Of a stretch of 64,000 nucleotides of DNA, positions 53,190 to 64,000 are shown one piece after another; the stretch's first letter is position 1, and each line of letters opens with the position of its first letter. The translations under genes and the position numbers were made by a program. The notes below the pieces were generated by a model. The model was given only the letters and a program-made list of their open reading frames with translations, was not told the origin of the DNA and did no database searches. Origin of the DNA: Talpa occidentalis (taxonomy: Eukaryota; Chordata; Mammalia; Eulipotyphla; Talpidae); NCBI RefSeq assembly GCF_014898055.3, contig NW_023601543.1:11431314-11495313 (forward strand), read 5' to 3'.

Positions 53190-54285
53190 TATGGCATGAG
53201 AGAAGATCCTATTATGCTCTTCTAAGAGGGCTGGCAAGACTTCCCTAAAGAGCATAAGCCACAATCCAGAAACAGAGTTGAAATCCGTGTTACCCAGGAT
53301 ATGCTCCTAGCCCTTTCCTTCCATTCAGGAGCACACTGAATACTATACGCCTGCAAACTGGAGTTGGCTAAGTCCTGCAATGTGGCCAGAGACAGGGATG
53401 CCTGTTTGAGGCTCTGTCCCCACAGTAAAAGGGGATACTTTAATGGCAATTTAGAGGTAATCAGAGACAGGGGCAGAAGAACTGGAAAGGTAGCCTAAGG
53501 TTCATTATCAGTGTGTCTCTAGCACTGAGGATTGGTGGTTTGGGGGGAGAGAAAAGGAGAAAGAGGGATAAAAAATGGTTTATAAATTCTATGGCGCTGG
53601 GATAGACTTAGCACAAGAGGCAATTTTCTTTACCTGATTCCATACTTACTTATTACCAAGCAGTTTTTAATAGTTATTTGGGTTATTGAGATGTCTCAAC
53701 CATCAACCTTATACATTCATTCAACAAGCAATATCAGATGTAAGCCACTGGGAATACTGATATGAGTGGAACAAGTCCCTCATGCTTGGAAGGGAAGCCA
53801 ATGTATAGAAAATTATAGTTTAGAGAGTGTAGGACTATGACTGAGGGAAGGCCAGTGAACTGGGAACCCCCAGGATTCCCCTAGCTGCAGCATGGAGTGG
53901 GGGGTAAGAAGTAAGATTCTGTGGTCTTTGGAAGGAGGCAACACTTGTGCTGAATATCTAATCTTAACCCACAAAATACTTGTCAAGACTTGGCAAGAAT
54001 GTGTGAGTGTGCAGGCATCTTAGAAAGAGGGAACAGCAAATACAGACACAAAACAGAAAGATCATGGTACATTCTGAAATAAAAATAGCATTGGAGGATG
54101 GACATGGGGTCAGTGGAGGGTACCAGAAAGCAGATGAGATTAGAAAGCTAAATAAGTCCAGGTTATGAAATCCCCGCATGTTTTTAGACGGTGTCTGTGC
54201 TTGAAAGTTATCAGGGAATCAATAAAGGGTCTCATGGGAACATGTCTTGTGAGAACATGACTTGTGTGTTCCTGTGGTTCCTCTG
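53190..54285. other. intergenic, unique
   Basis: No gene or clear repeat recognised; the 53,700-53,800 stretch is vaguely LINE-like. Confidence 0.45.
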
Positions 54286-54287
54286 CC

Positions 54288-54450
54288 AGCACCATAAACA
54301 TCACCTGGGAACTTGTTAAAAATGCAAATTCTCGGTCCCTGTCCCAGACCTACTAAATCAGAAATTCTGGAGATGGGATCCAGTCATCTGTGTCTTAACA
54401 AGCTCTTTCAGGTGAGCTGATCCATTCTCAAGTTGGAGAACCACTACCCT
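54288..54450 (-). mobile_element. MER5A-type hAT DNA transposon relic
   Basis: 'acatcacctgggaacttgtt', 'aaaatgcaaattctcggtcc', 'agacctactaaatcagaaat' and 'gttggagaaccact' follow the antisense MER5A order. Non-autonomous and inactive. Confidence 0.85.
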
Positions 54451-54464
54451 AGACAGACTACCTA

Positions 54465-54640
54465 GCTTGGAATCTTAGTTCTCCCTCTGTATAACCTTGG
54501 GCAACCTTGAAGCCTTTCAGAGCTCTGGTTTCCTCAACTATAAAATGGAGACTATAATGTTGTTGCTAGGATTAAGTATACTAATATAGGTAAATTGTTT
54601 AGAATAATACCCAGTTCTTAGTATGAGCCATTATCATGAA
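54465..54640 (+). repeat. MIR SINE relic
   Basis: 'accttgggcaaccttgaagc', 'tggtttcctcaactataaaa' and 'tggagactataatgttgttg' follow the sense MIR core. Confidence 0.85.
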
Positions 54641-54989
54641 TGTTATTGTTACCCAAATTCCTTCTGGATAGTCAATCATATTTATCTGACCTGTGGGCCT
54701 TAGTTTTGTGTCATGACTCATTCCCTTCCCTTCTCTTCCCTCTCATGCCCCCTCTCCCCAATTATTATAAGCAAAGGGGACTCTTAAGGGGAATTTTCCT
54801 GGAGATAGTGGTAGCACCATAATAAGAATCTAGGTCAGTAGACTTCATGGAAGAGACAAAAATCAGGAGGTGACATCGGACAAGCCCCCTTCCTGGGTTT
54901 TAGTCTCAGTTTGCTTATTGTGGAGTGATGGGGTGAAACAGATGATTTTGGAGGACTCTGACATTCAGTAATTCTGCTTACCTTTAAAT

Positions 54990-55320
54990 GAGACAGATGC
55001 AGCATTGACTGAGCACTATCCTAGTAACTGACACAGAATTTCACAATCCTGTAAGATAGGTATTATCATCTTCCAGTTAACAATGAGAATCTGGAAGCTG
55101 AGAGAGGCCCCAAATTGCATAGCACCCGAGTGGCAGGGCTGATTTGAACAGGGTGTGGGTGATTCTAGGACCTGTGTCTTTTCTGCCAGGTCACACTGCC
55201 TCCTGTGACAAGCTGTGGCTTCCTTCAGAGAGATAAATTGGCTTGCCCAAGGTCATACAACTAAGCAAGGGGCAGAGGGAGGAGGAAAACCCAGGTTTTC
55301 TGACTCCAGGGCCAGTGTTT
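54990..55320 (-). repeat. one or two MIR relics
   Basis: First piece: 'ttgactgagcactatcctag' with 'aagataggtattatcatctt'. Second piece from about 55215: 'ttggcttgcccaaggtcata' with 'ggggcagaggg'. Both antisense. Confidence 0.7.
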
Positions 55321-55329
55321 GGTCTACAA

Positions 55330-57000
55330 ATCACAGTAGCCTGTAACAATGAAGGCTAACAGCAGGCTAAGTGCTGGACAGATTAATGGCCCGCCTCTTG
55401 CCTACAGGCTCCAACAATCTAAAGTCAATAGACAATACACAAGCTGCATAACGAACAGCCATGTGGCACAGAGGTCAGCAGTCCTCTGCAGGAGTCAATT
55501 TGAAGTGCCTGGAGGGGTCCAAGAGGGTTCAAGATGAACTTCCTGACTGAGGACCTGGTCAGGAGCTATTTGAAGGTGTTATGAGAAGCGACATGCTGCC
55601 TTTCTTTCCCAGAAAACAAATGAATCAAATTGAGGATCTCCTCATTTAGTGATCTCCAAAGTAGGGTGTGCACACTGGGGTGCACGAAGAACATTTTTGA
55701 ACATCTATTTCCATTTATTTTATCACTTTTAGATTTCTATTTTTTGTATATGCTATGTGGTATAAAGCATACACACTGAGCAAATTTAAGACTGCATGTT
55801 TGTAATTTACACATTATTAATACATAATTTATAAATAATATACACATCATTTACAAAGAAGTATGATCAATTATACATAATTTATAAAATAAATAATTTT
55901 CACAAGTAAAATTATACATAAAAATTCCAAATAAGTACATTATTTGGAGGATATTAAATAACACCCATAATTATTATGTTAGTACATATATTAATATTAT
56001 TTGTAAACTACAACTGTATTATTATGCACAAAATAAAATGGAAAAATAAATGTTAAAATTATGTTTACAAGTTAATCAATTATTAGAAATCAATGAAATT
56101 TGAAAAAATGTACTTATATGATGTTTGGGGATATACCCAAAAACTTCTAAATTGGGGTGCAGGGAGATGGACACTGCAGACTGCCATCATCCACTAGGAG
56201 CAGCAATATTCTGATGGCTGCTTATGTTTCAATAGAGCAGAAACCCAATCTTCTTTGGGATTTAATAGCTACCAATGTGTGTGGGTGCAGCTGACCTGGG
56301 CTAAGTGTCTACCTGTGTGCAGAGCCTGGCAGAGCCAGAACCACAGCCCTTATTGGGCTGATGAGCACATGGTCCAATAATAGGGGCAATTGGTCACATC
56401 AATTTTCATCCATCCACACAAAAGAATTTTAAAATGGTGTTAGAGAAAAGCATGTCATTATGTGGAGAGATGGTCTTATAATTGTTAAAAAAAAAGAAAA
56501 GTAGTTTACATTACAATGAGATGATTCATATTTTTATTAAAATCCCCCACAACTCATGTAATTATGCGTGGAAGAAGACTAGGAGGAAATAGCCCAACAC
56601 ACTCATTGTAAGTGTGCAATTTGAAACATTTTTATTTTCATCTTTGTAGTTATCTTTGCTTACTAAAATTCCTATGAGGAGTTTATATTGCCTTTGTAAT
56701 CAGGAAAAATAACCCTTTCTACAAAGAAAATAAATTGAGCACACACACTTAAGAAAGATGTAAGTATCCTCTCAGTGCACAGTGCAGACCCACAGAAAGA
56801 AAAGTGAGTACTACTTGTCACTGTTTCCTGCAAGAGGATGCTGGGAAACTTGTCACATCAGTCCTGCGTGAGGGCACCAGGGGAGAAGCTACCTCAGATC
56901 TTAGAATCAGGTAGAGCTGCACAGGTTTGCCCTTATCTCATGGACACTGTGACTCATGTAACAGTGATCTTCAAATGCTTTTGCCTGATCTCCACAGGAC
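55330..57000. other. intergenic; AT-rich core
   Basis: 55,730-56,110 is strongly AT-rich with repeated 'tacataatttataaa' words; the rest is unique. No gene. Confidence 0.5.
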
Positions 57001-57004
57001 TTAG

Positions 57005-57960
57005 AAACTTTGTTTTGAAGTGATTTTAGACTCATATGAAAATTGGAAAAAATAGAACAGAGATTTCCCATATACCCTTCATCCAGTTTTCCCTAATGTT
57101 AATTGATAAGCATAGTATAGTGACTAAAACCAGGAAGTTAACATTAGGCAATAATACTAACTAAATGTCTTAGTTCATGCCGCTATGACCATAACTCCAT
57201 ACACTGGGTAGTTCATAACCACAGAAATTTATTTCTCACAGTTCTGGAGGCTAGAAGTCTGAGAAATGGATACCAGCATGGTTGGGTTCTGGTGAGAATT
57301 CTCTCCTGGTTGCAGATTGCTATCTTCTTGTTTCCTCACATGGTAGAAAGGGAGAGATTTCTCTGAGGTCCCTTTTGTAGGGACACTAATCCTATTTGTG
57401 AAGGTTCCACCCTCATGATCTAATCACTTCCCAGAGACTCCCTCCCACTCCCAATCATCACATCAAGGGTTGTGATTTCTATATATGAATTTTGAGGGCA
57501 CACAATCATTCAGTCTACAGCATTAAACTACTAGAGTTCATTCAGATGTCCCCAGCCTTTCCATTGATCTTTTTTTTTATTGGTTTATAACACTGTGTTT
57601 GATTTAGGGGTCTAGGTTCACACCTCTTCAGATGTATGTTACCACCCCACAAATGCAACCAAAGCTCAATAATCTTCTAGCACAGTTCACTGGTCCACTG
57701 ATGTGTTCTGTTCCACTGAATTGTCATTGCCATGTCTCCTTCGTCTCCAATCTGTAACAGTCATTCCATCTTTTTTTTTTTTTTTTGTCTCTCATGACCA
57801 TGACACTTTTTAAGATGCCAGAAGCTTTTTTGAATGCACCTCAATTTAGGGTTGTCTGATGTTTCTACGTAAGATTGAGGTTATATATTTTTTACCAAAA
57901 CACCACACAAGTGATATTGTGCCATTCATTCTCAGTGTTCCTTGGTCTTTTAATTACTAA
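57005..57960. repeat. L1M-type old LINE with nested insertion
   Basis: 'agatttcccatatacccttc' before and 'tctctcatgaccatgacact' after the nested element belong to the same old L1 non-coding region as 24820-25920. Confidence 0.6.
57164..57523. mobile_element. nested interspersed repeat, family uncertain
   Basis: From 'tgtcttagttcatgccgcta' to 'cattcagtctacagca', with the familiar core 'ttatttctcacagttctgga' and 'ccaccctcatgatctaatca'. It splits the old L1. Ends TG...CA, flanked by 'taaa'-like words. Common in mammals but I do not recall its name with certainty. Confidence 0.55.
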
Positions 57961-57985
57961 GTGTCCTCTTGCACATGTGTATCAG

Positions 57986-58041
57986 ATAATTTTTAAATCA
58001 TAAGTATAAACAGATAATTTTTAAATTATAAGTATAAACAG
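57986..58041 (+). repeat. 28-bp tandem duplication
   Basis: Two units of 28 bases at 57986-58013 and 58014-58041 (ataatttttaaat...ataaacag) with one difference. Confidence 0.9.
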
Positions 58042-58165
58042 TTCCAAAGATGTTATTTTCAATCTGTAAATATCAACATTTAAAAGAAAATTTACTTTTT
58101 TCTTTAAAATGTACTCCATGGAATTTAAATACCAAAGTGATTTTTCCCCACCATCATTTAATTTT

Positions 58166-58480
58166 TTTTAAACATTTTTCAATTTATTTTATTTTATTTT
58201 TTTTTATTTTTTTTAAATTTATTTACTTATACATACAAGCACTGGGTACAGTCAGAAGCGCGGGAGGGTGAGAGAATTCACCAGAGCCAGAGCGGGGAGC
58301 AGAGCAGGCAGAAGGACCGAAGTACACTGCTGAGGGGAGCAGCGGGCGGCAGGAGAGGTCTACGCGCCATGTGGGACCCTCCTCTGGTGGCCTGGGAGCA
58401 GCCGGGGATCGAACCGGCGCTGCAGAGGCTGCGGGCAGCTTCACAACCCAGCGCTCAACCGCTGCGCCACGGGGGAGGCC
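58166..58480 (-). mobile_element. tRNA-derived SINE, least decayed copy
   Basis: Exact duplication ccatcatttaatttt at 58151-58165 and 58481-58495. On the minus strand the head keeps an A box (tggcgcagcgg, 58459-58469) and a B box (ggttcgatcccc, 58404-58415) and many CpGs, pointing to recent activity. Its T-rich tail spans about 58166-58222. Confidence 0.93.
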
Positions 58481-58533
58481 CCATCATTTAATTTTAAAAC
58501 ATCTAATAAATAAGATCTTTTAAAACATTTAAC

Positions 58534-58800
58534 TTTTTCAAAAAAAAATATTTATTTGTACATACAAGAACTGGGGTGTAGGCCAGAGGTGGGTGGGGAG
58601 GATTCACCAGAAACAGAGTGGGGAGCAGAACAGGCACATCTACTGAAATACACTGCTGAGGGGAACACCGGGCGAGAAAGGAGAGGTCTGCTGCACCATG
58701 TGTGTTAGATCCCTGGACGGGGATCGAACTCATGCTGCAGTGGTTGCAGACAGCTTGATAGTGCTGTGTCTTTAATCCCTGTACCACAAGGGAGGCCCCC
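58534..58800 (-). mobile_element. tRNA-derived SINE, full length
   Basis: Antisense copy from 'aaaaaaatatttatttgtac' to 'taccacaagggaggccccc'. Exact 12-base duplication aaaacatttaac at 58522-58533 and 58801-58812. More decayed than its neighbour 53 bases away. Confidence 0.92.
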
Positions 58801-58914
58801 AAAACATTTAACATTTTACTTCTTGAGACTGTATCTCTAGTTACTTGCTTCAGAATTTTAGCTTAAGGTGATACATTTTCAAACATGAAAAACTTATAAT
58901 GTACAAAAATGTTT

Positions 58915-59460
58915 TGCTCTTTTTCGGTTAAATTCATTCCTAATTATTTTATTGTAAAAGGTTGTCCATGTTAATATATAGTTATACAGTTATTTTTTAC
59001 ATTGATTTGGTATCCTACACTTTGCTGAATCGGGATATTACTTCTTCCCTTCCAACATGAATGCCTTTTATTTTGTTCTCTTGCCTTACTGGCCTGGCTA
59101 GACCCTCCAGCATTTTGTTCAAATAGAAGAGTAGACATCTTGTTGTCCCCGATCTTAGGGAGAAATCTGTCAGTCCTGCACCATTACATTTGATGTCTAC
59201 TGTGGATTTTTCATAGATGGCCTATGTCAGATTGAAGAAGTTATTTTCCATTCCTAGTTTGTTGAATATTTTTATCATGAAAAGGTATTGGAGTTTGTCA
59301 AAAGATTGCCCTGCATCGATTGAAATGTATGTGTGGTTTTAGCCCACTGTTTATGAGTATGTTGTATTACATTGATTTATTTTCATAAGTGGAACCAAAT
59401 TTGAATTCCTGGGGAAAATCTCAGTGGTCATAATGTTATCATTATTGTATTTTATTGAAT
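58915..59460 (-). mobile_element. L1 ORF2 fragment, antisense
   Basis: 'taaattcattcctaattatt', 'ttcttcccttccaacatgaa', 'ttatcatgaaaaggtattgg' and 'ttgccctgcatcgattgaaa' follow the reverse-complement of the L1 reverse-transcriptase region. Frames are broken. Confidence 0.8.
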
Positions 59461-59491
59461 TCAGATTACTAATAGTTTGTTGAGGATTTTT

Positions 59492-59720
59492 AAAATTATT
59501 GTGGCAAGATACACATAACACAAAATGCCTCATTTGAAAAATACTCAGTGGCATTAGCGTGTATCCAGTGTTGTGTAGTCACCAACTGTACAGTTCCAGA
59601 ATATTTCCCTCATACTATACACATTAAATAATTACTTTTCATTCTACCCTACCCTAACCCTTTGCAAATACTAATCTTCTTTTTGTCTCTGTGGATTCAC
59701 CTTTTATCAATTTTGTTTAG
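59492..59720 (-). repeat. L1M-type fragment, antisense
   Basis: 'ttattgtggcaagatacaca', 'cactcagtggcattagc'-type text and 'tagtcaccaactgtacagtt' follow a common old L1 3' segment. Confidence 0.65.
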
Positions 59721-59759
59721 AGTTTTTTATCTATGTTCATAAGGGACACTTGTCCACAG

Positions 59760-61540
59760 TTTTTGCCCTGGTGTGAGGTAAAAAAGGACTTGGCTGAAAT
59801 ACTTTCTACTTAGAGGATGACTATTATAAATTCTTTTATCAGTAAGCAACCTGTAAGTGGGGGGCCTAGTCTTTCTGTGAAACAGCAATTCACAGGACCT
59901 TTCGTAACCCCTTCATTTGGCACGACAGAGAGGTGGGAAGAGTAAAGGAGGAGAAAGGTCTTTCAGCTTTGTCTCCCTTCTGTCTGATGGAGAAAGGTCT
60001 TATGGGAAGACTACCCAGCACGGCTCCAGGCAAAATGTAAACATTTGTCTTCTTTGCCCTCCTATCTTGCCTTTTTGCTGCTGTGTCCAGCCCCTGGTGG
60101 CTTTAAGTAGGTAATTCTCAGGATAATATCTCTCAGGTGTCTGCTCCCCAGCGGGAGCATTAGGTCCTGAGGTTGCTCTCAAAATCTGTTCCATGTTGGG
60201 TGTCCCTTGCTCACAGACCTCGTTCACTGGCCGGATAGCATACACTTGCTTGAGTCACGTGTTCTGTTTGCTAAAGCCTCCCTAAGTAACCCTGTCCAAA
60301 TTCCCTGACCATGAGGAATGTCAAGCCCCAAAGCTGTAAAAAAGGTGACTCACTGGAGGCCAAGAAGGAGGTATTTTTGGAGAGTAGGGTGCTCTTTGTG
60401 TACTTTTCAAATAATTCACACAGGCAAGTTCATTATTTGGAGAAGCTGGCGTAGGGAGCCAGGAGTGAAAGGTTACACTTCTATCCTCACAGTCCTCCTC
60501 AAAATTCAGTTTACCCTACAGCTATGTTGAGAACTAAAATTCTCTGGGGAGACTTTGCGATGGGGAATTTTTTTTCTCCAGGAAGGCTTCTTGGCTCACA
60601 CTTCTCCAGACCCCAAGGACGCTCCCAGACTCAAGGTGATGTCATTGGAGTATTTTCAGGTAGAGAATTTTAGACTTGCTCTGACCTCATGGGCTTTGTG
60701 AACTCAAACTTTCCAAGACTTGAGTTCATTTACCTTTAATCAAAAATTCCCTTTCTTGGCTCCGTTTCTAATTACATATGGGCATCAAAGTCTTGGCCAT
60801 CAGGTACCAGTTGATCAAAAGTGAGACACAGTTAGGTTGGGCCAATATGGCTGGCAAGTTCCTTTGAAGTTCAAGTAGGGTTAGAAGTGAGTGTAATGTT
60901 GTTCACATGATGTCAACTCACATGTTTGAAATATAGTGTGTGACATTTGACGAACTCAAGCGCATGCTAAGGCAGCCATTCTGCTCATGGAGTCAAAGAC
61001 TCCACTAAGGAATAGGGTAGTAACTTCCTACTGGGGTCTGCGTCTCTGTGTTGGTAGGCTCCAACTGAGGAACTCTTTTTTGTTAGCCTTTTTATTTTAT
61101 TTTATTTTTAAAAATTATTTTATATATTTCAACTGGGGAACTTTTTGATGAAGAATCAGAATGCTATTTCTAACCCTTAGACTTGTAACTGGCTGCTTGA
61201 ATGCTTACAGAATTTTAGTAAGTAGGCTTACCCTCAACCTCTGCCTTCACTCAGGTAGCAGTCCCCACTGATGGCTTAATTTTTTCCCCCAACACCTGCA
61301 TGGCTGATAAAAGCTACTTGTCATATGTGTGCAATATATTTCTACACTCTAAAGACTATTTCAGATGGTTTGGGTTTGGCAAACCAGAGAAGGCAAATCC
61401 CTGGCAAGTAATCTCCCACTTCTTCCTTCTCCACCCATGTAGGCTTTAGAGGACTCTTTTCCATCAGGTCAGGATGAGAACATAGAATCCTCTTTGAGCA
61501 TCCCTGGCAGTCTGGAGCTGTTTTTTTGGAGTTAGTATAC
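59760..61540. other. intergenic, unique
   Basis: No gene or interspersed repeat recognised. A short (ttta)n lies near 61,090-61,130. Confidence 0.45.
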
Positions 61541-61542
61541 AA

Positions 61543-61564
61543 AATAATAATAATAATAATAATA
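61543..61564 (+). repeat. (AAT)n microsatellite
   Basis: About seven AAT units. Confidence 0.9.
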
Positions 61565-61800
61565 GCAGCTGACATTTTACTGAGGACTAATGAATCAAGT
61601 TCTGGCTGAGGGCAGTACATGCATCATCTCTTTTAATTCACAATATTAGTTTTGTGATGAAACCATTATTCTTATTATACAGACAAGGAAACCGAAGCCA
61701 AGGGAAGGTAAAGGTAAGTCATCTTTCTAAGGTCAGATTGGCAGAATCTGTGCTGAAATTCTGGTCTGACTCCAGAGACTCACTCTTAACCATCACACTA
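61565..61800 (-). repeat. MIR SINE relic
   Basis: 'cagctgacattttactgagg', 'tcttattatacagacaagga', 'aaccgaagccaagggaaggt' in antisense MIR order. Confidence 0.8.
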
Positions 61801-63380
61801 TGTCAACTCACTCATTCACTTAACAAGTGTTTAATCTACACCAATTATATGTTAGCATTGTTGTAGACACTGAGGACACTCAGTGCCCAGTAGAACATGG
61901 CCTGGTGTAGGCCTCCTGAAGGAAGAGGCCTGCGGGGGATCATTGGCATCACAATGGATGATACATCCACTTGCAAGCAGAATGAGTGATCTCAAAGATG
62001 AGTTCTGAACTCTGAACTTCTGCATGGGGAGTCTTTGAGAAACTGAAGCCAAGAGGGAATGAGGCAATGATAGAGTTTGAGGCCAACCTTGACCCTAAGA
62101 GGGCTCTGTGTGCCCACACTCCAGTGCTTGAGGAGGAGAACATGCTGCATTCATCTCCATAACTCTGAAGGTCCACCACCCAGGGCCCCCTAACCAGAGA
62201 CCGACCTGAAGTTTCTCAAGCCTTCCAGGTCTGCTGGCCTTTTTTGCCCTTAGCAGCTGGAAGTGTGAAGATCGTGGCTCCCTGCGGGGCAGGTCACAGG
62301 TGGGACTGAGCTCACCCTTCCTATAAGATACCCGTCTCCCTTGTAAAGGGCAAAGGAGATAGATGAAAGGACACCTGGGCCCATTTGCTTGATCGGGAGA
62401 CCCGGGGGAGCAGGAAAGGAAGCGGGAGGAGGGACTGCAGACTCACGGGCTAGAGTTGTGCCATGATTTATTGGCTTGTTTTGCTCCTGCACTTCTGTTT
62501 ACCCAGCTGGGCCTGCCGCTGCCTAGGGTAGCGGCATGTGCACGGCCTCTCTGGCCCGTCTTTGGAGGAGCCAGAGAGCTGTGGACTTGGCCAGCTCCTG
62601 GCAAAACTGAAGCTGTGGAGTCTGTGTTTCGTTTGCAACTTCCCTGCCCCACTGGGCCTTTTCTCACCTCTGTGGGGCACCCCCCAACACACACCCCACT
62701 CTCAGCTGCAAAATTCCTCTGGCTTTCTTCTCCTTAGTGGAACTGGGTGTCCCTCAGGCATCTAAGACACACGCACTGACAGGCAAACATCTGCCAACAG
62801 CCTGAAGCCTAATTCTTCCAGCATTTTAAAATGCTGGGCACCTCTTTAATGAATTCATTCAAGGTAGACAAGAGCAGAGAGCCACAGGAGAAGAAATAAA
62901 ACAAATAACAAAGAGTTGCGGATCCCAGAACATGAACCAAGTCCCTAGGCTTCTGGGCCAGTCTTTCTGCTAATTGATGAACACAGTTCAACTTAATCTT
63001 TGCATCCCAATAATGTTCACTGCCTGGTTTAAACACCAGAGGAGTCTTGGTAGCCCCCAAAGTGGAATGATTTTAGAACTCAGTGTGTGTGTGTTTGTGG
63101 GCCCATAGGTGTGCCTATGAGAGAGGGGGTTGATCAGGATTTGAGGGATTCAAAGGACCCTTCCAGGCCTGTGTGGTTAATGGCCAGTCTGTGCAGTCAA
63201 CTCTACCCTTCTTTAAAAAACAAACAAAATCAACACTCCCTGCAACAAACACAGGGAAGTAGCAACTGATGGCGAAGGGGTCCCTGGGCCTTGGTAGGCA
63301 TTGGGAGAGGTACTTGTGAGTGGAATCTTTAGAGTCAGATGAGCCGAAGAGAGGGATTTCCAATCCAAATTCTGCTACAA
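61801..63380. other. intergenic, unique
   Basis: GC-richer stretch around 62.1-62.75 kb with overlapping frames on both strands; no motif recognised. No gene supported. Confidence 0.45.
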
Positions 63381-63384
63381 ATAT

Positions 63385-63465
63385 TAACATCACTCAGCTT
63401 TTTGAATCTCAGTATTGCTGTCTGTAAAATGGGGTAATGCCTACCTCACATCGGCATTTTTGGTG
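63385..63465 (+). repeat. short MIR remnant
   Basis: 'tttgaatctcagtattgctg' followed by 'tctgtaaaatggggtaatgc' is the sense MIR core. Confidence 0.6.
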
Positions 63466-63494
63466 TTCATTCCTAATTTTTCACAGTTCAAAGG

Positions 63495-63935
63495 AAAGTT
63501 TGGGAGATGAAAACAACCCAAGTGTCCATTGACAGATGTGCAGATAATTAAAATGTGGTCTATCTGTGCAATGGAATATCACTCAGTTCTAAAAAGGGAG
63601 TTCTGACAGAAGTTACAGCACGGATGATTTTCAAGCACAGCATGCTAAGTGAAATAAGCCAGTCACAAAAAGACAAACCACTGTGTGATTCCACTTGCAT
63701 GAGGGACCTAGAGGAGTCAAGTTCTTAGAGACAGAAAAAAAATGGTTGTTGCCGGGGTTTGGTGCTGGGGGAAGCAGAATTGTTTAATGGGTAGAGTTGA
63801 TTGTGAAGATGAAGAATTCTGGCGATGGACTGGACAACAATGTGAATGAATGTTCTTAATGCTACTGAACTATATATTTAAATAGTTAATGTGGAAAATT
63901 ATATATATATATATATTCACCACAATGTAAACAAA
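63495..63935 (+). mobile_element. L1 3' end
   Basis: 'aacccaagtgtccattgaca', 'aatggaatatcactcagttc', 'gctaagtgaaataagccagt' and 'tgccggggtttggtgctggg' are standard sense L1 3' end text. An (AT)n tract lies at 63,899-63,915. Confidence 0.85.
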
Positions 63936-63969
63936 GTTCGAGAATGGATGGGATTGGGATAGATGTATA

Positions 63970-63971
<2 letters not shown>

Positions 63972-64000
<29 letters not shown>
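63972..64000 (+). repeat. (GA)n microsatellite, cut by the window end
   Basis: GA units run to the last base; true length unknown. Confidence 0.95.

Noticed and set aside
19161..64000. Search for CRISPR arrays, operons, phage or bacterial genes
   Set aside because: Intron structure and mammalian repeats show a vertebrate nuclear locus; the only regular array is the 106-bp tandem repeat, which has no spacer structure.

Overview
This is mammalian nuclear DNA: intron-split coding sequence, very low coding density, MIR, L2, L1 and MER5A-type relics, and a tRNA-derived SINE present in many copies. The one gene recognised with confidence is the 3' part of PABIR2 (older name FAM122B), a PP2A-B55 interactor/inhibitor family member that is X-linked in human, so the window is probably from an X chromosome (inference). 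The SINE has a head beginning 'gggcctcccc(g/a)gtggcgcag', a T-rich/A-rich tail with 'aataaataaatct', and Pol III A and B boxes. By eye it is not the carnivore CAN, horse ERE, cetartiodactyl CHR or primate Alu family. A laurasiatherian lineage whose SINEs I cannot name from memory (pangolin, a bat or a eulipotyphlan, for example) is possible; I do not claim a species.

Layout. 1-19,160 (+ strand): PABIR2. The promoter, first exon and N-terminus lie upstream of the window. Nine coding exons are visible (270-348, 4421-4477, 4765-4808, 4892-4946, 5208-5309, 5598-5683, 6225-6286, 8756-8852, 16480-16624). All have AG/GT borders and compatible phases and together encode 241 residues ending in a stop. 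A 3'UTR of about 2.5 kb follows, to a poly(A) signal at 19130. The introns carry MIR, L2 and L1 relics and four SINEs.

19,160-64,000: no gene that I can support. This is intergenic, repeat-bearing DNA: a 106-bp tandem array with CTCF-like motifs (22,889-23,360), a 146-bp direct repeat partly inside an old L1 (24.5-25.2 kb), L1 ORF2 and 3'-end fragments (26.3, 30.4, 40.2, 51.1, 51.5, 58.9, 59.5, 63.5 kb), a (GA)n/(GAA)40 tract (46.36-46.55 kb), a poly(A)-tailed retrocopy-like segment (52.8-53.2 kb), and a pair of antisense SINEs at 58.2-58.8 kb. In human the next gene on this side is PLAC1, well beyond this distance (from memory), which fits the absence of genes here.

How it works together: the visible part of PABIR2 includes the B55-binding helix segment (RLHQIK, on its own 57-nt phase-0 exon), the following helix-forming segment, a Ser/Pro-rich region with many SP sites, a basic KRK stretch and the acidic, Ser-rich C-terminus. 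The strongest leads are the cassette-type exon that carries the B55 motif, and the tandem CTCF-like array about 4 kb downstream of the gene. I found no undescribed protein system; the remaining ORFs look like chance or repeat-derived frames.
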